Counted from the first letter of the stretch, positions 46,959-57,595 are shown. The stretch: DNA of 64,000 bases from Saprospiraceae bacterium (GCA_016714785.1 JADKCC010000042.1:1-64000), one strand, 5' to 3'. A program made the numbers and translations. The notes: generated by a model from the sequence alone, not told the origin.

Positions 46959-48527
46959 TTGAAACCTTCTCATCCCATATCAAAATACCCAAACCTAGGC
47001 ATTCTGCTTTTCAGCAGTATCATCTATGTTATCCATTTTTATTTTTTTCATGGCGGTTATTTCGGATTTGACGATATAGAATATTGCAGACTTGCTGATA
47101 GTATTTTAAAAGGTAGCTTTACTCACGACTCACTTTATGCCCATAGATACGCAAGTTTTATACCATTGGTATTCAGTTATTTAGTCTTTGGTGTAGGAGA
47201 TTTTGCCAATTTTATATCTGGATTCCTGGTATTTAGTATAACAATATTAACATTCCTTACTATTGCCAGAGACATAAAAGTAGTTAATCAATGGATTGGA
47301 GCATCCTTGCTTATTTTTGCCCCACAGTACTTGATGTATGTAGAAAAACCAATGCCTGACATCGTTGTAGCTTTAGGTTTTTTGATAAGTTTTGGTAGTT
47401 ATATTTTATTGAAATTTGAACACGCTTATTACAGAAATCATGCAGCTTGGTTTGTTTCTGGTGTGATAATTATGTTTTTATCCAAGGAGACTTTTTTGAT
47501 TTTTTACCCATTTTTTGGTGTATTGATGCTGACAGATTTGTTCAGGAAGGCATATCAAACTTTTTGGAAACAAGTTATAATTGGTTTGTCATCTTTTATT
47601 TTTGGATATTGTATTTACTCATGGTACTTTTTAGGAGATCCTTTCGCCCGAATCCATCATATTTTTGCAGGACAGTATATTTCTGCTTGTTCTTATGACT
47701 TACAACCAATTTCCGCCACACTACAGCGCATTGGATACCAATTATGGCTGGAATTGACCCGAAATCTTTATTTAATTCCAATATGTTTTGTGCCATTTTT
47801 ATGGACCAGCGAAAATAAAAAGATTAAATTCATTGCAAGAAGTTATGTAGCCTTACTATTATTGGCCAATTTTATGACGATATCTTATACGTCTTATGTG
47901 CCATTATGTCCCGATCCAAGGCATCACATCTATATATTACCTATCGGTGCATTGGTTTTTGCTTATGGATTATCTGATATTTCAAAATTTTCTTTAAGAG
48001 ACATATATATTGCACTATCTATTTTGGGCATATTGCTTTTTGTAAGTGTGTATAAAAGTTATGAATCCACTTGGTGGTTATATTTACCATTGATAGCCGC
48101 AATGATAGCGGGCTATAATAGGCAAAAAATTGCTATGATAACAGTTGTTTTTTTTGGATTATTGAGTGTTTTTGTTCAGAATTGTATATACAACAAAAAG
48201 GTGAATTATTCAGAGCAGAAATTATTGAATAATTATGTCATCCACGATGTTCCAGGATTCAAATACGTCATCACTGATAGGGTCAATCATGATTATGGCA
48301 TGCTACATAGTGGTTTTGATACCACTTTAGTGAAATTTGTTGATTATAAATCGTTGGATACTTTTAACTTCAAACCTGGAATTTCGCAATATCTCATTGG
48401 CAATGGCATGACTACTTATCTTAGCAATACATCTTGGGAGAGTCTGCCCGAAGTAGCTCGTACAGCTCATGAGAAACTACCAAAAGTGTATGAAAACAAA
48501 AGTGGAACAGTGTATAAAATTCGGTAA
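46959..48527 (+). CDS. Polytopic GT-C-type glycosyltransferase-like membrane protein
   Basis: 522 residues with a TTG start. About 10-12 membrane helices. The first extracytoplasmic loop carries FGFDDIEYCRLADSIL, with the acidic pair typical of PMT/ArnT-like (GT39) enzymes that use lipid-linked sugars, and an HRYASFIP segment follows. The C-terminal 100 residues are soluble. Substrate unknown. Monocistronic. Confidence 0.7.
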   Translation: MKPSHPISKYPNLGILLFSSIIYVIHFYFFHGGYFGFDDIEYCRLADSILKGSFTHDSLYAHRYASFIPLVFSYLVFGVGDFANFISGFLVFSITILTFLTIARDIKVVNQWIGASLLIFAPQYLMYVEKPMPDIVVALGFLISFGSYILLKFEHAYYRNHAAWFVSGVIIMFLSKETFLIFYPFFGVLMLTDLFRKAYQTFWKQVIIGLSSFIFGYCIYSWYFLGDPFARIHHIFAGQYISACSYDLQPISATLQRIGYQLWLELTRNLYLIPICFVPFLWTSENKKIKFIARSYVALLLLANFMTISYTSYVPLCPDPRHHIYILPIGALVFAYGLSDISKFSLRDIYIALSILGILLFVSVYKSYESTWWLYLPLIAAMIAGYNRQKIAMITVVFFGLLSVFVQNCIYNKKVNYSEQKLLNNYVIHDVPGFKYVITDRVNHDYGMLHSGFDTTLVKFVDYKSLDTFNFKPGISQYLIGNGMTTYLSNTSWESLPEVARTAHEKLPKVYENKSGTVYKIR

Positions 48528-48685
48528 TAAATACCAACAACCAATATATTTTCAAAGGGTATTTGCACTGGTTAAAAAGATATTGTAGTTTAGCACCTTA
48601 TTTATAGTCAAAAGAAATTAGGTTGTAAAATTTTTAATGTAATTAAATTTTGCAATCAAAAATACTTAAAGTTTAAAATAAAGCC

Positions 48686-50347
48686 ATGTCAAAAAATCTT
48701 AGCCATCTTTCAGGGCGAAAAGGTTTGGAATATAATCTTTTCGAGCAATTAGGTTTATCTGCAAAAGGTACAGGTACCCCTGATAAAAATGAAATGGAAA
48801 GACTCCAGAACGAATTTCTGTTTGGCAAAGCAAATATCCATGGTACAGTATCTTTTTACGATTTTCTGAAGCAAGAAAATGAAGGTAAAAAAATATACAC
48901 ATGCAATGGTTCTGCTTGTATGACGGCTAATACACAAGATAAAGTTAAAAATGAAATCGCCAATCATTTCCCATCAGATGCTATCGGCGAAATGTGTTGT
49001 CTTGGCAGATGCCATGAAAATAGTGCCTTCCATTATCAAGGTAAGAACTATTCTGGTCAAGCCATCGACCACTTACAAGCCATTATCCAAAATCAATACA
49101 CCTATCAAGATACCTATACGGTGAATGCTTTCGGGACACCTGTGATCACCAGACCTTATCCTGAACTTGGAGAATATTATGAAATTTGGAGCTCCTGTTT
49201 GAAAAAAACACCTATATCATTGCTCGAAGAACTGCAAACATCAGGACTGCGTGGCCGTGGAGGAGCGGGATTTCCTATTGCATTCAAATTGGCATCTTGT
49301 CGAGAAACAGAAAGTAATACCAAATACATCGTATGCAATGCGGATGAAGGAGATCCTGGTGCTTACTCAGATAGATACATCATGGAGCATCGCCCTCATG
49401 CTTTGTTGATGGGTATGTTAATAGCTGGTTACATCACAGGAGCACAATGGGGCGTACTATACATCCGTGCTGAATATCCTGAATCCATCTCCACCATTGC
49501 CGATAGTGTGGCGCAATTGGAGCAAGCAGGCTTTATCGGAGAGAATATACTTGATAGCGGTTTTAATTTCAATTTTAAAATAATCAAAGCCCAAGGAGCT
49601 TATATCTGTGGAGAGGAAACTGCATTACTTTCTTCTATCGAAGGTCAAAGACCCGAAGTCAGAGTTCGTCCACCATTTCCCACTCAAAAAGGTCTTTTCA
49701 ATCAACCAACAGTGGTCAATAATGTAGAAACTTTAGCTTGCATTCCCTACATTATGGAGCTAGGTGGCACATCTTTTGCAAAAATAGGAAAAGGAAAATC
49801 AACGGGAACAAAACTTATTTCATTGGATGGTTACTTTAATCGTCCTGGTATATATGAAGTTGACATGGGTACACCAATGTCCAAAGTTATTCATCAACTT
49901 GGTGGTGGGTTTAAAATACCCGTCAAAGCTATACATATAGGTGGTCCATTAGGAGGTATTGTACCAGTCCATAAATTAGATACCCTAACAGCTGATTTTG
50001 AGTCTTTTGCTCAGAGTGGCTTTTTGCTCGGGCATGCATCTTATGTTTGCATTCCCACATCTTACCCAATTATTGAGTACATAAAACATTTGTTTTTGTT
50101 TACAGCGCATGAAAGTTGTGGAAAATGTTTCCCATGTAGGATAGGATCAACTCGAGGTTATGAGATGCTTGAAAAAGCTACCACTTCTGAATATAAAATT
50201 GACAAAAAATTAATGGCTGATCTTTTAGAAACTTTGGAGATAGGTTCTCTCTGCGCCTTAGGTGGAGGCCTCCCATTGCCAGTAAAGAATGCGTTGACTT
50301 ACTTTGAAGATGAATTAGCTAAGTATTTTAGTGCACCTTTACCATAA
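48686..50347 (+). CDS. NuoE-NuoF fusion: NADH-binding diaphorase subunit (FdhB/FdsB-like)
   Basis: 553 residues. N-terminal thioredoxin-like 2Fe-2S domain with cysteines 73, 78, 105 and 109 (CNGSAC and CCLGRC). NuoF part: FMN-binding GLRGRGGAGFP, NADEGDPGAYSDR for NAD, ICGEETALLSSIEG, PPFPTQKGLFNQPT, and the 4Fe-4S motif ESCGKCFPCRIGSTR with a further Cys at SLCALGGG. This architecture belongs to the diaphorase unit of NAD-linked formate dehydrogenases or bidirectional hydrogenases. No catalytic partner subunit lies next to it. Confidence 0.9.
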   Translation: MSKNLSHLSGRKGLEYNLFEQLGLSAKGTGTPDKNEMERLQNEFLFGKANIHGTVSFYDFLKQENEGKKIYTCNGSACMTANTQDKVKNEIANHFPSDAIGEMCCLGRCHENSAFHYQGKNYSGQAIDHLQAIIQNQYTYQDTYTVNAFGTPVITRPYPELGEYYEIWSSCLKKTPISLLEELQTSGLRGRGGAGFPIAFKLASCRETESNTKYIVCNADEGDPGAYSDRYIMEHRPHALLMGMLIAGYITGAQWGVLYIRAEYPESISTIADSVAQLEQAGFIGENILDSGFNFNFKIIKAQGAYICGEETALLSSIEGQRPEVRVRPPFPTQKGLFNQPTVVNNVETLACIPYIMELGGTSFAKIGKGKSTGTKLISLDGYFNRPGIYEVDMGTPMSKVIHQLGGGFKIPVKAIHIGGPLGGIVPVHKLDTLTADFESFAQSGFLLGHASYVCIPTSYPIIEYIKHLFLFTAHESCGKCFPCRIGSTRGYEMLEKATTSEYKIDKKLMADLLETLEIGSLCALGGGLPLPVKNALTYFEDELAKYFSAPLP

Positions 50348-50423
50348 AAAATGCATCAAATATATCATCATGTTCTAAAGAAATCAAAGTGGTGAAATTA
50401 GGTTAGGAGCTGCTAAATATATT

Positions 50424-51011
50424 TTACTTAATAGCATCTACAAATTCCGGACTATCTGGTTTTATTTTTGGTCCAAAGTAATGGAGTAATTTTCCATTTT
50501 CATCTAAGAGATATTTTGAAAAATTCCAACTGGGCTCTGTAGTATTCCAACCATTTTTGGAAGGATCTGTCAACCACTGATAAACTGGACTTTTACTATC
50601 TCCTTTGACATTGACTTTGTCAAACATTTGAAAAGTGACGCCGTAATTTTTTTGACAAAAAGTTTCGATTTCTGAAGCTGTACCCGGCTCTTGGGATAAA
50701 AATTGATTACACGGAAATCCCAATACTACAAATTTGTCATTACGCTTTTCATAAAATGCCTGCCAATCGGCATACTGTGGAGTATAGCCACATTTAGACG
50801 CCACATTGAGCACTACTATCTTTTTTCCTTTATATGTACTCATTGAAATCGGGTCTCCATCTATGGAAGTAGCCTTCAAATCAAAAAATGAAGTGGTAGT
50901 TTGCTTTACCACATTTGCATCACTGTGTGAAAGTGATTTGTTAGCATTGAAATAATTGTAAAAAAAAGCACCTACAGATAGAAGCATGACAGCTGTTATT
51001 TTATAATACAT
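50424..51011 (-). CDS. Glutathione peroxidase-family thiol peroxidase
   Basis: 195 residues from the ATG at 51011 (MYYKITAVMLLSVGAFFYNY), which opens a signal-like segment. A start nine codons upstream adds a polar tail. Peroxidatic cysteine in NVASKCGYTPQY (Cys replacing selenocysteine), then LGFPCNQFLSQEPG with the resolving cysteine and the WNFSKYLLDENG motif. Reduces peroxides, probably with thioredoxin, in the periplasm or at the membrane. Confidence 0.92.
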   Translation of the reverse strand: MYYKITAVMLLSVGAFFYNYFNANKSLSHSDANVVKQTTTSFFDLKATSIDGDPISMSTYKGKKIVVLNVASKCGYTPQYADWQAFYEKRNDKFVVLGFPCNQFLSQEPGTASEIETFCQKNYGVTFQMFDKVNVKGDSKSPVYQWLTDPSKNGWNTTEPSWNFSKYLLDENGKLLHYFGPKIKPDSPEFVDAIK

Positions 51012-51232
51012 AATGAAAAGATTTTGATGTTTTCCCAATTGAAAAGCATACTTAATATGTGATCAACAATTTGTTAAAGCTTTTGAACACTAAGGATTTT
51101 TTACAAATTGGTGCAAAATAACTCTTTTATATAATTAATTAATGGAGTAAACCAATACCATCTATTTATTGCAAATGGGTATTTATCTGTCCTAATGGTG
51201 CTCAATTTTCTACTCCTTTTATAATCATTAAT

Positions 51233-51823
51233 TTACACTTGTTCTTGAGTGATCCACTTTGCCTTTAAAGGTGCATCATAATGCAACATTTGTTGGTGTA
51301 GGTCTTCGATGTTATTGCTAATAAGTATCATCTCTCTATTTGACATTCTAAGTAGATTTTTTGTCACCATACTATCTAAAAATCGCATCAAATCATCGTA
51401 ATATCCGGAAGTATTAAGGATGCCTATCGGCTTGGTATGCAAGCCCAACTGCCCCCAAGTTAGAAGTTCGAACATCTCATCCAGAGTCCCAAATCCGCCA
51501 GGAAGTATGATAGCACCATCTGATTTTTCGTGCATAATGGTTTTACGCTCATGCATAGATTTTACTTCTATCAATTCAGTAAGTCCTTCATGGGCAATTT
51601 CTTTATTTTTGATAAAGTCAGGAATTACACCTATCACGCGTCCATTGGCTGTGAGTGCTCCATCAGCCACAGAACCCATCAGACCTACTTTCGCACCACC
51701 ATAAACGACAGTTATTTGATGTTCACCTAGGTATTTCCCAAGGTAGAATGCTTCACTAGAAAAAGCGTCATCATTCCCCGATGATGAGCCACAAAATATA
51801 GAAAGAGCTTGTATATTGTTCAT
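51233..51823 (-). CDS. LOG-family Rossmann-fold protein (TIGR00730)
   Basis: 196 residues. Family signature PGGFGTLDEMFE (about residues 104-115) with SMHERKTIMHEKS before it, and VVYGGAKVGLMG at the nucleotide-binding loop. Such proteins are cytokinin riboside 5'-monophosphate phosphoribohydrolases or related nucleotide hydrolases. Sits 17 bp downstream of the oadB-like gene on the same strand. Confidence 0.92.
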   Translation of the reverse strand: MNNIQALSIFCGSSSGNDDAFSSEAFYLGKYLGEHQITVVYGGAKVGLMGSVADGALTANGRVIGVIPDFIKNKEIAHEGLTELIEVKSMHERKTIMHEKSDGAIILPGGFGTLDEMFELLTWGQLGLHTKPIGILNTSGYYDDLMRFLDSMVTKNLLRMSNREMILISNNIEDLHQQMLHYDAPLKAKWITQEQV

Positions 51824-51839
51824 ATATATAAATAATAAA

Positions 51840-53045
51840 TTAGGATAAAAATGATATTAAAACACCTGCCGCTACCGCACTGCCTATTACACCTGAAATA
51901 TTGCTAGACATCGCATACTGTAAGATGTGATTGGAAGAGTCGTATTTTAAAGCGAGCTCATTGGCCACCCTCGATGACATAGGTACAGCACTTAGACCTG
52001 TCGCTCCTATGAGTGGGTTTATTTTCTTTTTGGATATTAAATTATGAAGCTTGACTGCAAAAATGCCACCACCCACAGAAAGACAGAAAGCTAAAAATCC
52101 ACCAACGATAATCATCAATGTTTGGGATTGTAAAAAAGTAGCTGATGTCATCGTAGCACCAACTGTCAATCCCAAAAATATGGTGGCAGTATTGAGTATG
52201 GTTTCCGACGCTGCGGTGAATAAACGATTTGTATCTGTGCCGATTTCCTTTACAAGATTGCCAAACAATAGCATTCCAACCAAGGGTACAGATGAAGGCA
52301 CCAAAAGGGACACTATAACACATAAAACTATCGGAAATACTATTTTGAGTAACTTTAAGTTCTTTATATGTACAGTTGGTGGGTACAATTTATCTTGTTC
52401 ACGCATATTGATGCGAAACTCCTTTTCGGACATTGTTAAGTTGGCTATAAAAGGGATGATGACAGGCACCAAAGCCATGTAAGAGTAAGCAGCGATAGCT
52501 ATAGGACCAAGTAAATGTGGGGCCAAAACAATAGCGGTATAAATGGCTGTGGGTCCATCTGCTCCTCCAATGATACCTAATGCGGCTGCTTCTTTCAATG
52601 TGAATCCCAAGGTGACTGCTGCAGTGAGCACCACAAAGATACCAATCTGCGCAGCTGCACCAAAATAAGCAAGTTTTAGGTTTCTCAACATCGGTCCGAA
52701 GTCAGTTAATGCACCAACACCCATAAAAATCAAAGGTGGCAGTAAGCCTGTTTTGATCAATAAGTAATAGAGCATATTCATTATGCCATAATCTTTGGCT
52801 ATCTCTATGATGGTAAGATGCATGATGCCATTGGTTTCGTCTGAAGGGATTACACCCATGTTGCCACCTGGGAAATTGGCTAATAATACACCAAAAGCTA
52901 TGGGTACTAAAAGCAATGGTTCGAATTTTTTGCCGATACCTAAGTATAGTAGGAATAACGCTAATACAATCATCACAATAGACCAAGGATCATCTGCGAT
53001 TGCGCCAAAAGCTGTCATTTCGTAAATACCATTTAATACTTCCAT
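51840..53045 (-). CDS. oadB: Sodium-pumping decarboxylase, beta subunit
   Basis: 401 residues, about ten membrane helices. The sodium-site region GIIGGADGPTAIYTA holds the conserved aspartate needed for Na+ transport. GVGALTDFGPML, and the C-terminal VPMSSRVANELALKYD with the YAMSSNISGVIGS end, are typical of OadB/MmdB/GcdB. It exports Na+ while the alpha-bound carboxyl group is released. Starts 1 bp after the alpha-subunit stop. Confidence 0.93.
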   Translation of the reverse strand: MEVLNGIYEMTAFGAIADDPWSIVMIVLALFLLYLGIGKKFEPLLLVPIAFGVLLANFPGGNMGVIPSDETNGIMHLTIIEIAKDYGIMNMLYYLLIKTGLLPPLIFMGVGALTDFGPMLRNLKLAYFGAAAQIGIFVVLTAAVTLGFTLKEAAALGIIGGADGPTAIYTAIVLAPHLLGPIAIAAYSYMALVPVIIPFIANLTMSEKEFRINMREQDKLYPPTVHIKNLKLLKIVFPIVLCVIVSLLVPSSVPLVGMLLFGNLVKEIGTDTNRLFTAASETILNTATIFLGLTVGATMTSATFLQSQTLMIIVGGFLAFCLSVGGGIFAVKLHNLISKKKINPLIGATGLSAVPMSSRVANELALKYDSSNHILQYAMSSNISGVIGSAVAAGVLISFLS

Positions 53046-53046
53046 G

Positions 53047-54920
53047 TTAGATAAGTTTTAGGATGTTTTGATCTTCTTCTACATCAGCTCCTTTTGTCAC
53101 TAGTATTTCTGAGACCGTGCCATCGACTTCAGAAGTAATCGCATTAATAACCTTCATGGCTTCAATATAGGCGACAGTATCTCCTTTTTTAACGGTATCT
53201 CCTACTTTGATGCCTATTTCTCCTGCATTTTTGGTTAAGAAAAATTTTCCTTCAAGCGGAGAAGTGATATATTTAGCATCGCCTGAATCAATAACATTGG
53301 CTACGCTTTCCTTCGGTGTTTCTGCATTATTATTTATGGCAGTTTTTGCATCTGGATAGGATATTTTGACAGCATACTTTTCACCTTTTATTTCTACATT
53401 GATGATATTTGGCAGCGTGTTGGTCGTCGTTTCATTTACTTGAACTACGGGCGATTTCGGTGCACGTTTTTTGGCCAGATCTTCCTCAAATTTTGCTTTT
53501 GCATCACCAGATTTGAATGCTTCGTATTGGGTAGGATGCATGGCATACTCTAACAATTCTTCGTCATCTAGACCAGTTTCCCATCCTTTTTCTTTCATTT
53601 TGTCTCGATATATATCCAGTTGGTCAGGATATAATTCTTGTGGATTGCCGGTGAAAAACTCTCTATTTTGCTGTTTGGCCAAAGCTACAATTTCATCATC
53701 AATCGGACCTAGTAATTGCCCTTGCTGGCCAAGAATCATGTTCCATGTATTTTCGTCCAACATGGACCATCTTTCTTTGCCTTTTTCCATTTGGATGACA
53801 TTCATGAGCGCTACATTTTTTACATATTGGCTAAATGGCGTAACCAAAGGAGGATAACCCAACCGAGGAATGACATATTCTACTTCGTCAAACAATTTGA
53901 CCAGTAAGTCGTCCTGTGAAATTTTAGGTTTACCATTTTTGTCAAACCAAGTATTTAAGCTAGCTAGATTTTGTTCCAAATCTGACATCAAACTACCCAT
54001 CATGCCACCAGGTAGCCCTGGACCGATAAGTAATGAATTCATCTCCCTATTTTTCGGAGCGATATAATAGCCCAAGAAATCATCTATAAACTCTTGTGTC
54101 AAAGTGCGTACTTGCATGTAAGCTTTCATATTGACATCTGGTAAAGAGAAACCTGCATCTTTGAGCATGGCATGAATGGTTAGTAAATCAGCATGACCTG
54201 TGCCCCAACTCAGTGGCTCCATACCTACATCGATGATATCCACTCCATTGCGTGCAGCTTCCAAGGCTGATGCTACAGAAAACCCTGGTGTAGAGTGTGC
54301 ATGATACTGTATGATGATGTCTGGATGACGCTCTCTGATACCCTTGATAATTTTGCCTACCGAAACTGGTCTGGCAATACCTGCCATATCCTTAAGGCAA
54401 ATCTCCTCCGCACCTAAAGCGATAAATTGTTCAGCCAGGTCAATGAAATATTCCACAGTATGCAGTGGCGACACTGTCATACTCAATGCACCTTGGGCGA
54501 TCATGCCACCTTCTTTGGCATATTGGAATGATAAGGCAAGGTTTTGTGGATTGTTGAGCCCATCAAAAGATCTAGAGATATCTGTTCCTTGCAATTTTTT
54601 ACTTTGAACATCAGTTTTCTGACATCTTTTGGTACGGGATTCATACGCAGACCATTCAAACCACGTTCCAACATTTGGGTTTGAATTCCCGCATCATTAA
54701 ATGGTTGTGTCCAAGCACGATTAGAGATATTTGGATTTTCGCCATAGAGTAGGTTGATCTGCTCGAAGCCACCACCATTAGTCTCTACTCTAGCAAAGCA
54801 ACCCATATCTATAATTGGTTCGGCTACTCTGACTAATTGATCCACTCTAGGCATATATTTGCCAGATGACTGCCACATGTCTCTATACATGAGGGCCAAT
54901 TTTATTTCTTTACGTACCAT
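53047..54920 (-). pseudogene. oadA: Biotin-dependent decarboxylase alpha subunit with one frameshift
   Basis: Carboxyltransferase-plus-biotin-carrier subunit of oxaloacetate decarboxylase type. Frame 54501-54920 gives the N-terminal strand (LALMYRDMWQSSGKYMPRVD, RVETNGGGFE). Frame 53047-54594 gives the rest, with CLKDMAG (metal/lysine site), QYHAHSTPG, GMEPLSWGTGHADLL and the biotin site YIEAMKVINAI at the C-terminus. One added A in the A6 run (T6 at 54595-54600) restores VKKLQGTDISRSF and one protein of about 624 residues. All other motifs are intact, so a sequencing slip is likely. If the shift is real, the pump is dead. Confidence 0.85.
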
Positions 54921-54941
54921 ATTATTAGGTTTGTGATGATA

Positions 54942-55199
54942 TTATATTTTTTCTATATTTTCCACTTTCCCTTTTCCTTGGGTTAGGACATTTACGACAG
55001 CGTGGATGGCTGCTTCACTAGATGGAGATAATATTTCTGTTTTTATTTTGGTAAAGGGTACCTCATGTACATCCAAATCCACTTTATTTACCAAACGGAT
55101 GAGGAAATTTCCTCCCATGACTATGATGAATAGTATGACAAAAACAGTGCTCATACCTATCAATAAAAGTAAAAGCGCATTGCTTAAATTACTTTCCAT
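54942..55199 (-). CDS. oadG: Sodium-pumping decarboxylase, gamma subunit
   Basis: 85 residues. One N-terminal membrane helix (LLLLIGMSTVFVILFIIVMG, residues 10-29) followed by a charged soluble tail. Size, topology and position before the alpha gene fit OadG, which assembles the alpha-beta complex. First gene of the minus-strand oad operon. Confidence 0.75.
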   Translation of the reverse strand: MESNLSNALLLLLIGMSTVFVILFIIVMGGNFLIRLVNKVDLDVHEVPFTKIKTEILSPSSEAAIHAVVNVLTQGKGKVENIEKI

Positions 55200-55256
55200 T
55201 TTTGTGACTTTTTAATGATAAAGGGAGCGAAATTAAGGTAATTTTTGAAATCTCGT

Positions 55257-55264
55257 TAACTTTG
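55257..55264 (+). promoter_or_regulatory. -7 box for the aspartate kinase gene
   Basis: TAACTTTG matches TAnnTTTG, followed by TGCCG, 61 bp before the start codon. It lies in the divergent gap with oadG. Confidence 0.45.
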
Positions 55265-55325
55265 TGCCGTGATAATTATCACCATCAAAGATCCATAAGT
55301 ATATAATTAAGTAATTCAGGGTGTT

Positions 55326-56624
55326 ATGCAAATAAAAGTTTTTAAATTCGGTGGTGCTTCAGTCAAAGATGCGGAAGGTTTTAGAAATGTAGGAAGAATA
55401 TTGCAGAAGTTTCGAAGCGATAAAATAGTCGTTGTGGTCTCTGCAATGGGTAAAACTACCAATGCACTGGAAGAAGTAATAAAAAGTTATTACGCACAAG
55501 ATGGTAAAACATCCGCATTGTTGGATCAGATTAAAAATAGTCATTTAGCATTGGTTCAACAATTATTTCCAGTGACGTCAGAAATATTGGATGATATCAA
55601 TGATATATTGGTTGAGATAGAATGGGTACTGGAAGAGGTACCTCATGAAGATTATGATTACACCTATGACCAAATAGTCTCCATAGGTGAGTTGTTATCT
55701 TCAAAAATATTGGCTCACTATCTATATCATTTAGAGATCAATAGTCAATGGATAGATGTAAGAGATGTAATACTTACAGACAATACTTACAGAGATGCCA
55801 AAGTAATCTGGGATGTGACTCAAAAAAATGCTTCTCAAAAGATGTTATCATTACTATCCAATGTAAATCATTTAGTGACACAAGGATTCATAGGGTGTAC
55901 AAGTGAAAATTTTACGACCACACTCGGTCGTGAAGGATCGGATTATACCGCTGCTATCCTCTCCTATTGTTTGGATGCCGAGAGTATGCATATATGGAAA
56001 GATGTTCCGGGTGTATTGACAGGAGATCCGCGTATCTTTGACGAAGTGATTATGATGCCAAGGTTATCCTACAAAGAAGCCATAGAGATGACTTATTATG
56101 GTGCAAAAGTCATACATCCAAAGACCATCAAACCGATTCAAAACAAACAAATACCGCTGTATGTAAGGCCATTTTTAAATCCTGATAGTGAAGGAACAAT
56201 AATCAGTGATGAAAAAGAACTGAGCTACCCACCTGTTGTGGTCATCGAGCCTGATCAGACATTACTGCACATATCTACTAATGATTTTTCTTTTGTTGCT
56301 GAGCATCACTTGAGCATGATATTTACGCTATTGGCGAAGTATAGACTTAAGGTCAATATGATGCGAAATACAGCCATCAGTTTTTCTGTTTGTGTCAATA
56401 ATATACCTGACAGAATTAAAAAATTTGAAAAGGAATTGGGTATGGAATTTAAAATGATAACTGATAATGATCTCGAATTGGTAACCATCAGGCACTATAA
56501 TGAAGAAATACTTAAAGATATGAAGAAAAACAAATTGATACTTTTTGAAGAAAAATTGTCAGATACCGTACAGATGGTTGTTCGTAATATACCAAAGATG
56601 AAACGCAAAGAAATAAATACCTAA
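55326..56624 (+). CDS. Aspartate kinase
   Basis: First step of the aspartate family (Lys, Thr, Met, diaminopimelate). 432 residues. KFGGASVKDAEGFRNVG at the N-terminus, VVVSAMGKTTNAL, the TLGREGSDYTAA nucleotide motif and WKDVPGVLTGDPRI, followed by two ACT-like regulatory segments (about residues 300-425). No fused homoserine dehydrogenase. Followed 4 bp later by the nuclease gene. Confidence 0.92.
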   Translation: MQIKVFKFGGASVKDAEGFRNVGRILQKFRSDKIVVVVSAMGKTTNALEEVIKSYYAQDGKTSALLDQIKNSHLALVQQLFPVTSEILDDINDILVEIEWVLEEVPHEDYDYTYDQIVSIGELLSSKILAHYLYHLEINSQWIDVRDVILTDNTYRDAKVIWDVTQKNASQKMLSLLSNVNHLVTQGFIGCTSENFTTTLGREGSDYTAAILSYCLDAESMHIWKDVPGVLTGDPRIFDEVIMMPRLSYKEAIEMTYYGAKVIHPKTIKPIQNKQIPLYVRPFLNPDSEGTIISDEKELSYPPVVVIEPDQTLLHISTNDFSFVAEHHLSMIFTLLAKYRLKVNMMRNTAISFSVCVNNIPDRIKKFEKELGMEFKMITDNDLELVTIRHYNEEILKDMKKNKLILFEEKLSDTVQMVVRNIPKMKRKEINT

Positions 56625-56628
56625 TAAG

Positions 56629-57528
56629 ATGGCACAATTAAGACAAAACCATACTAAGCAGAGTAAAGGTTTACAGACATCTTTTAGGTTGGTGCTTTTT
56701 TTGATTTTTGCGGTCATAATGTTGGTGGGTGGTATCTATTATTTCAAGCATTTACCTTCTCCCACTGTTCACGCGAGTTTGGATAGCGATACCGACTACA
56801 GTTTGCGTACCTACTTACCTTCCCACACAGGTGAATTGGTACATCATGCACACTATACATTATCTTATGTAGAAAATCATGAACAAGGAGAATGGGTAGC
56901 TTACACGATGGATCGCAAGATGCTCAATACACCCAATGTACCTCGAGAACGCGACTTTATGCCCGACCCAAAAGTTTCTACAGGCTCAGCGTATGATAAT
57001 GATTACAGAGGATCAGGATATACACGTGGACATTTAGTACCCGCGGGCGATATGGCATTTGATGCAGTGGCAATGAAAGAGTCATTCTATATGAGCAATA
57101 TGTCACCACAGCTTCGCCAATTTAACAACGGTATATGGAAAGAACTAGAAGAAAATATCAGAGACTGGACTTATAAAGCAGATCGCCTTTATATCATCAC
57201 AGGCCCAATTTTCGATAATCCCATTAAAAGTATAGGCAAAAAAAATAAGGTCACTGTACCTTCTGCTTTTTACAAAGTGCTGCTGGATTATGAGCATCCC
57301 GAGAGAAAAGCAATAGGATTTATCATTCCACATGAATTGTCAGAACGAAGATTGGAAGAGTATATGATCACTGTAGATGAAGTGGAGAGAATCACTGGTC
57401 TGGACTTCTTTAACGGTATGATCAATGATACCGAAGAAGAAAAAATAGAATCCACCATGGACAAATCCAAGTGGAATGTGAGTGACAAAAGGTATCAACT
57501 TAGGATTTCAAAGTGGAATTATGAGTAA
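56629..57528 (+). CDS. Membrane-anchored DNA/RNA non-specific endonuclease
   Basis: 299 residues. One N-terminal membrane helix (about residues 22-43), then the NUC1/EndA-like fold: ERDFMPDPKV, the catalytic TRGHLVPAGDM (His of the DRGH-type motif, here with Thr before Arg), FYMSNMSPQ, and WKELEENIRDW with the metal-binding Asn/Glu region. Metal-dependent cleavage of nucleic acids outside the inner membrane. No immunity gene is adjacent. Confidence 0.9.
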   Translation: MAQLRQNHTKQSKGLQTSFRLVLFLIFAVIMLVGGIYYFKHLPSPTVHASLDSDTDYSLRTYLPSHTGELVHHAHYTLSYVENHEQGEWVAYTMDRKMLNTPNVPRERDFMPDPKVSTGSAYDNDYRGSGYTRGHLVPAGDMAFDAVAMKESFYMSNMSPQLRQFNNGIWKELEENIRDWTYKADRLYIITGPIFDNPIKSIGKKNKVTVPSAFYKVLLDYEHPERKAIGFIIPHELSERRLEEYMITVDEVERITGLDFFNGMINDTEEEKIESTMDKSKWNVSDKRYQLRISKWNYE

Positions 57529-57595
57529 TAACCAAGAACTACAAGCCTTGTTTTTGTGTTACAAGGTTATATGAATTTTTAAAAATATAATAATT

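Noticed and set aside
51420..53025. Several open frames opposite the LOG and oadB genes
   Set aside because: Antisense shadows of well-supported genes.
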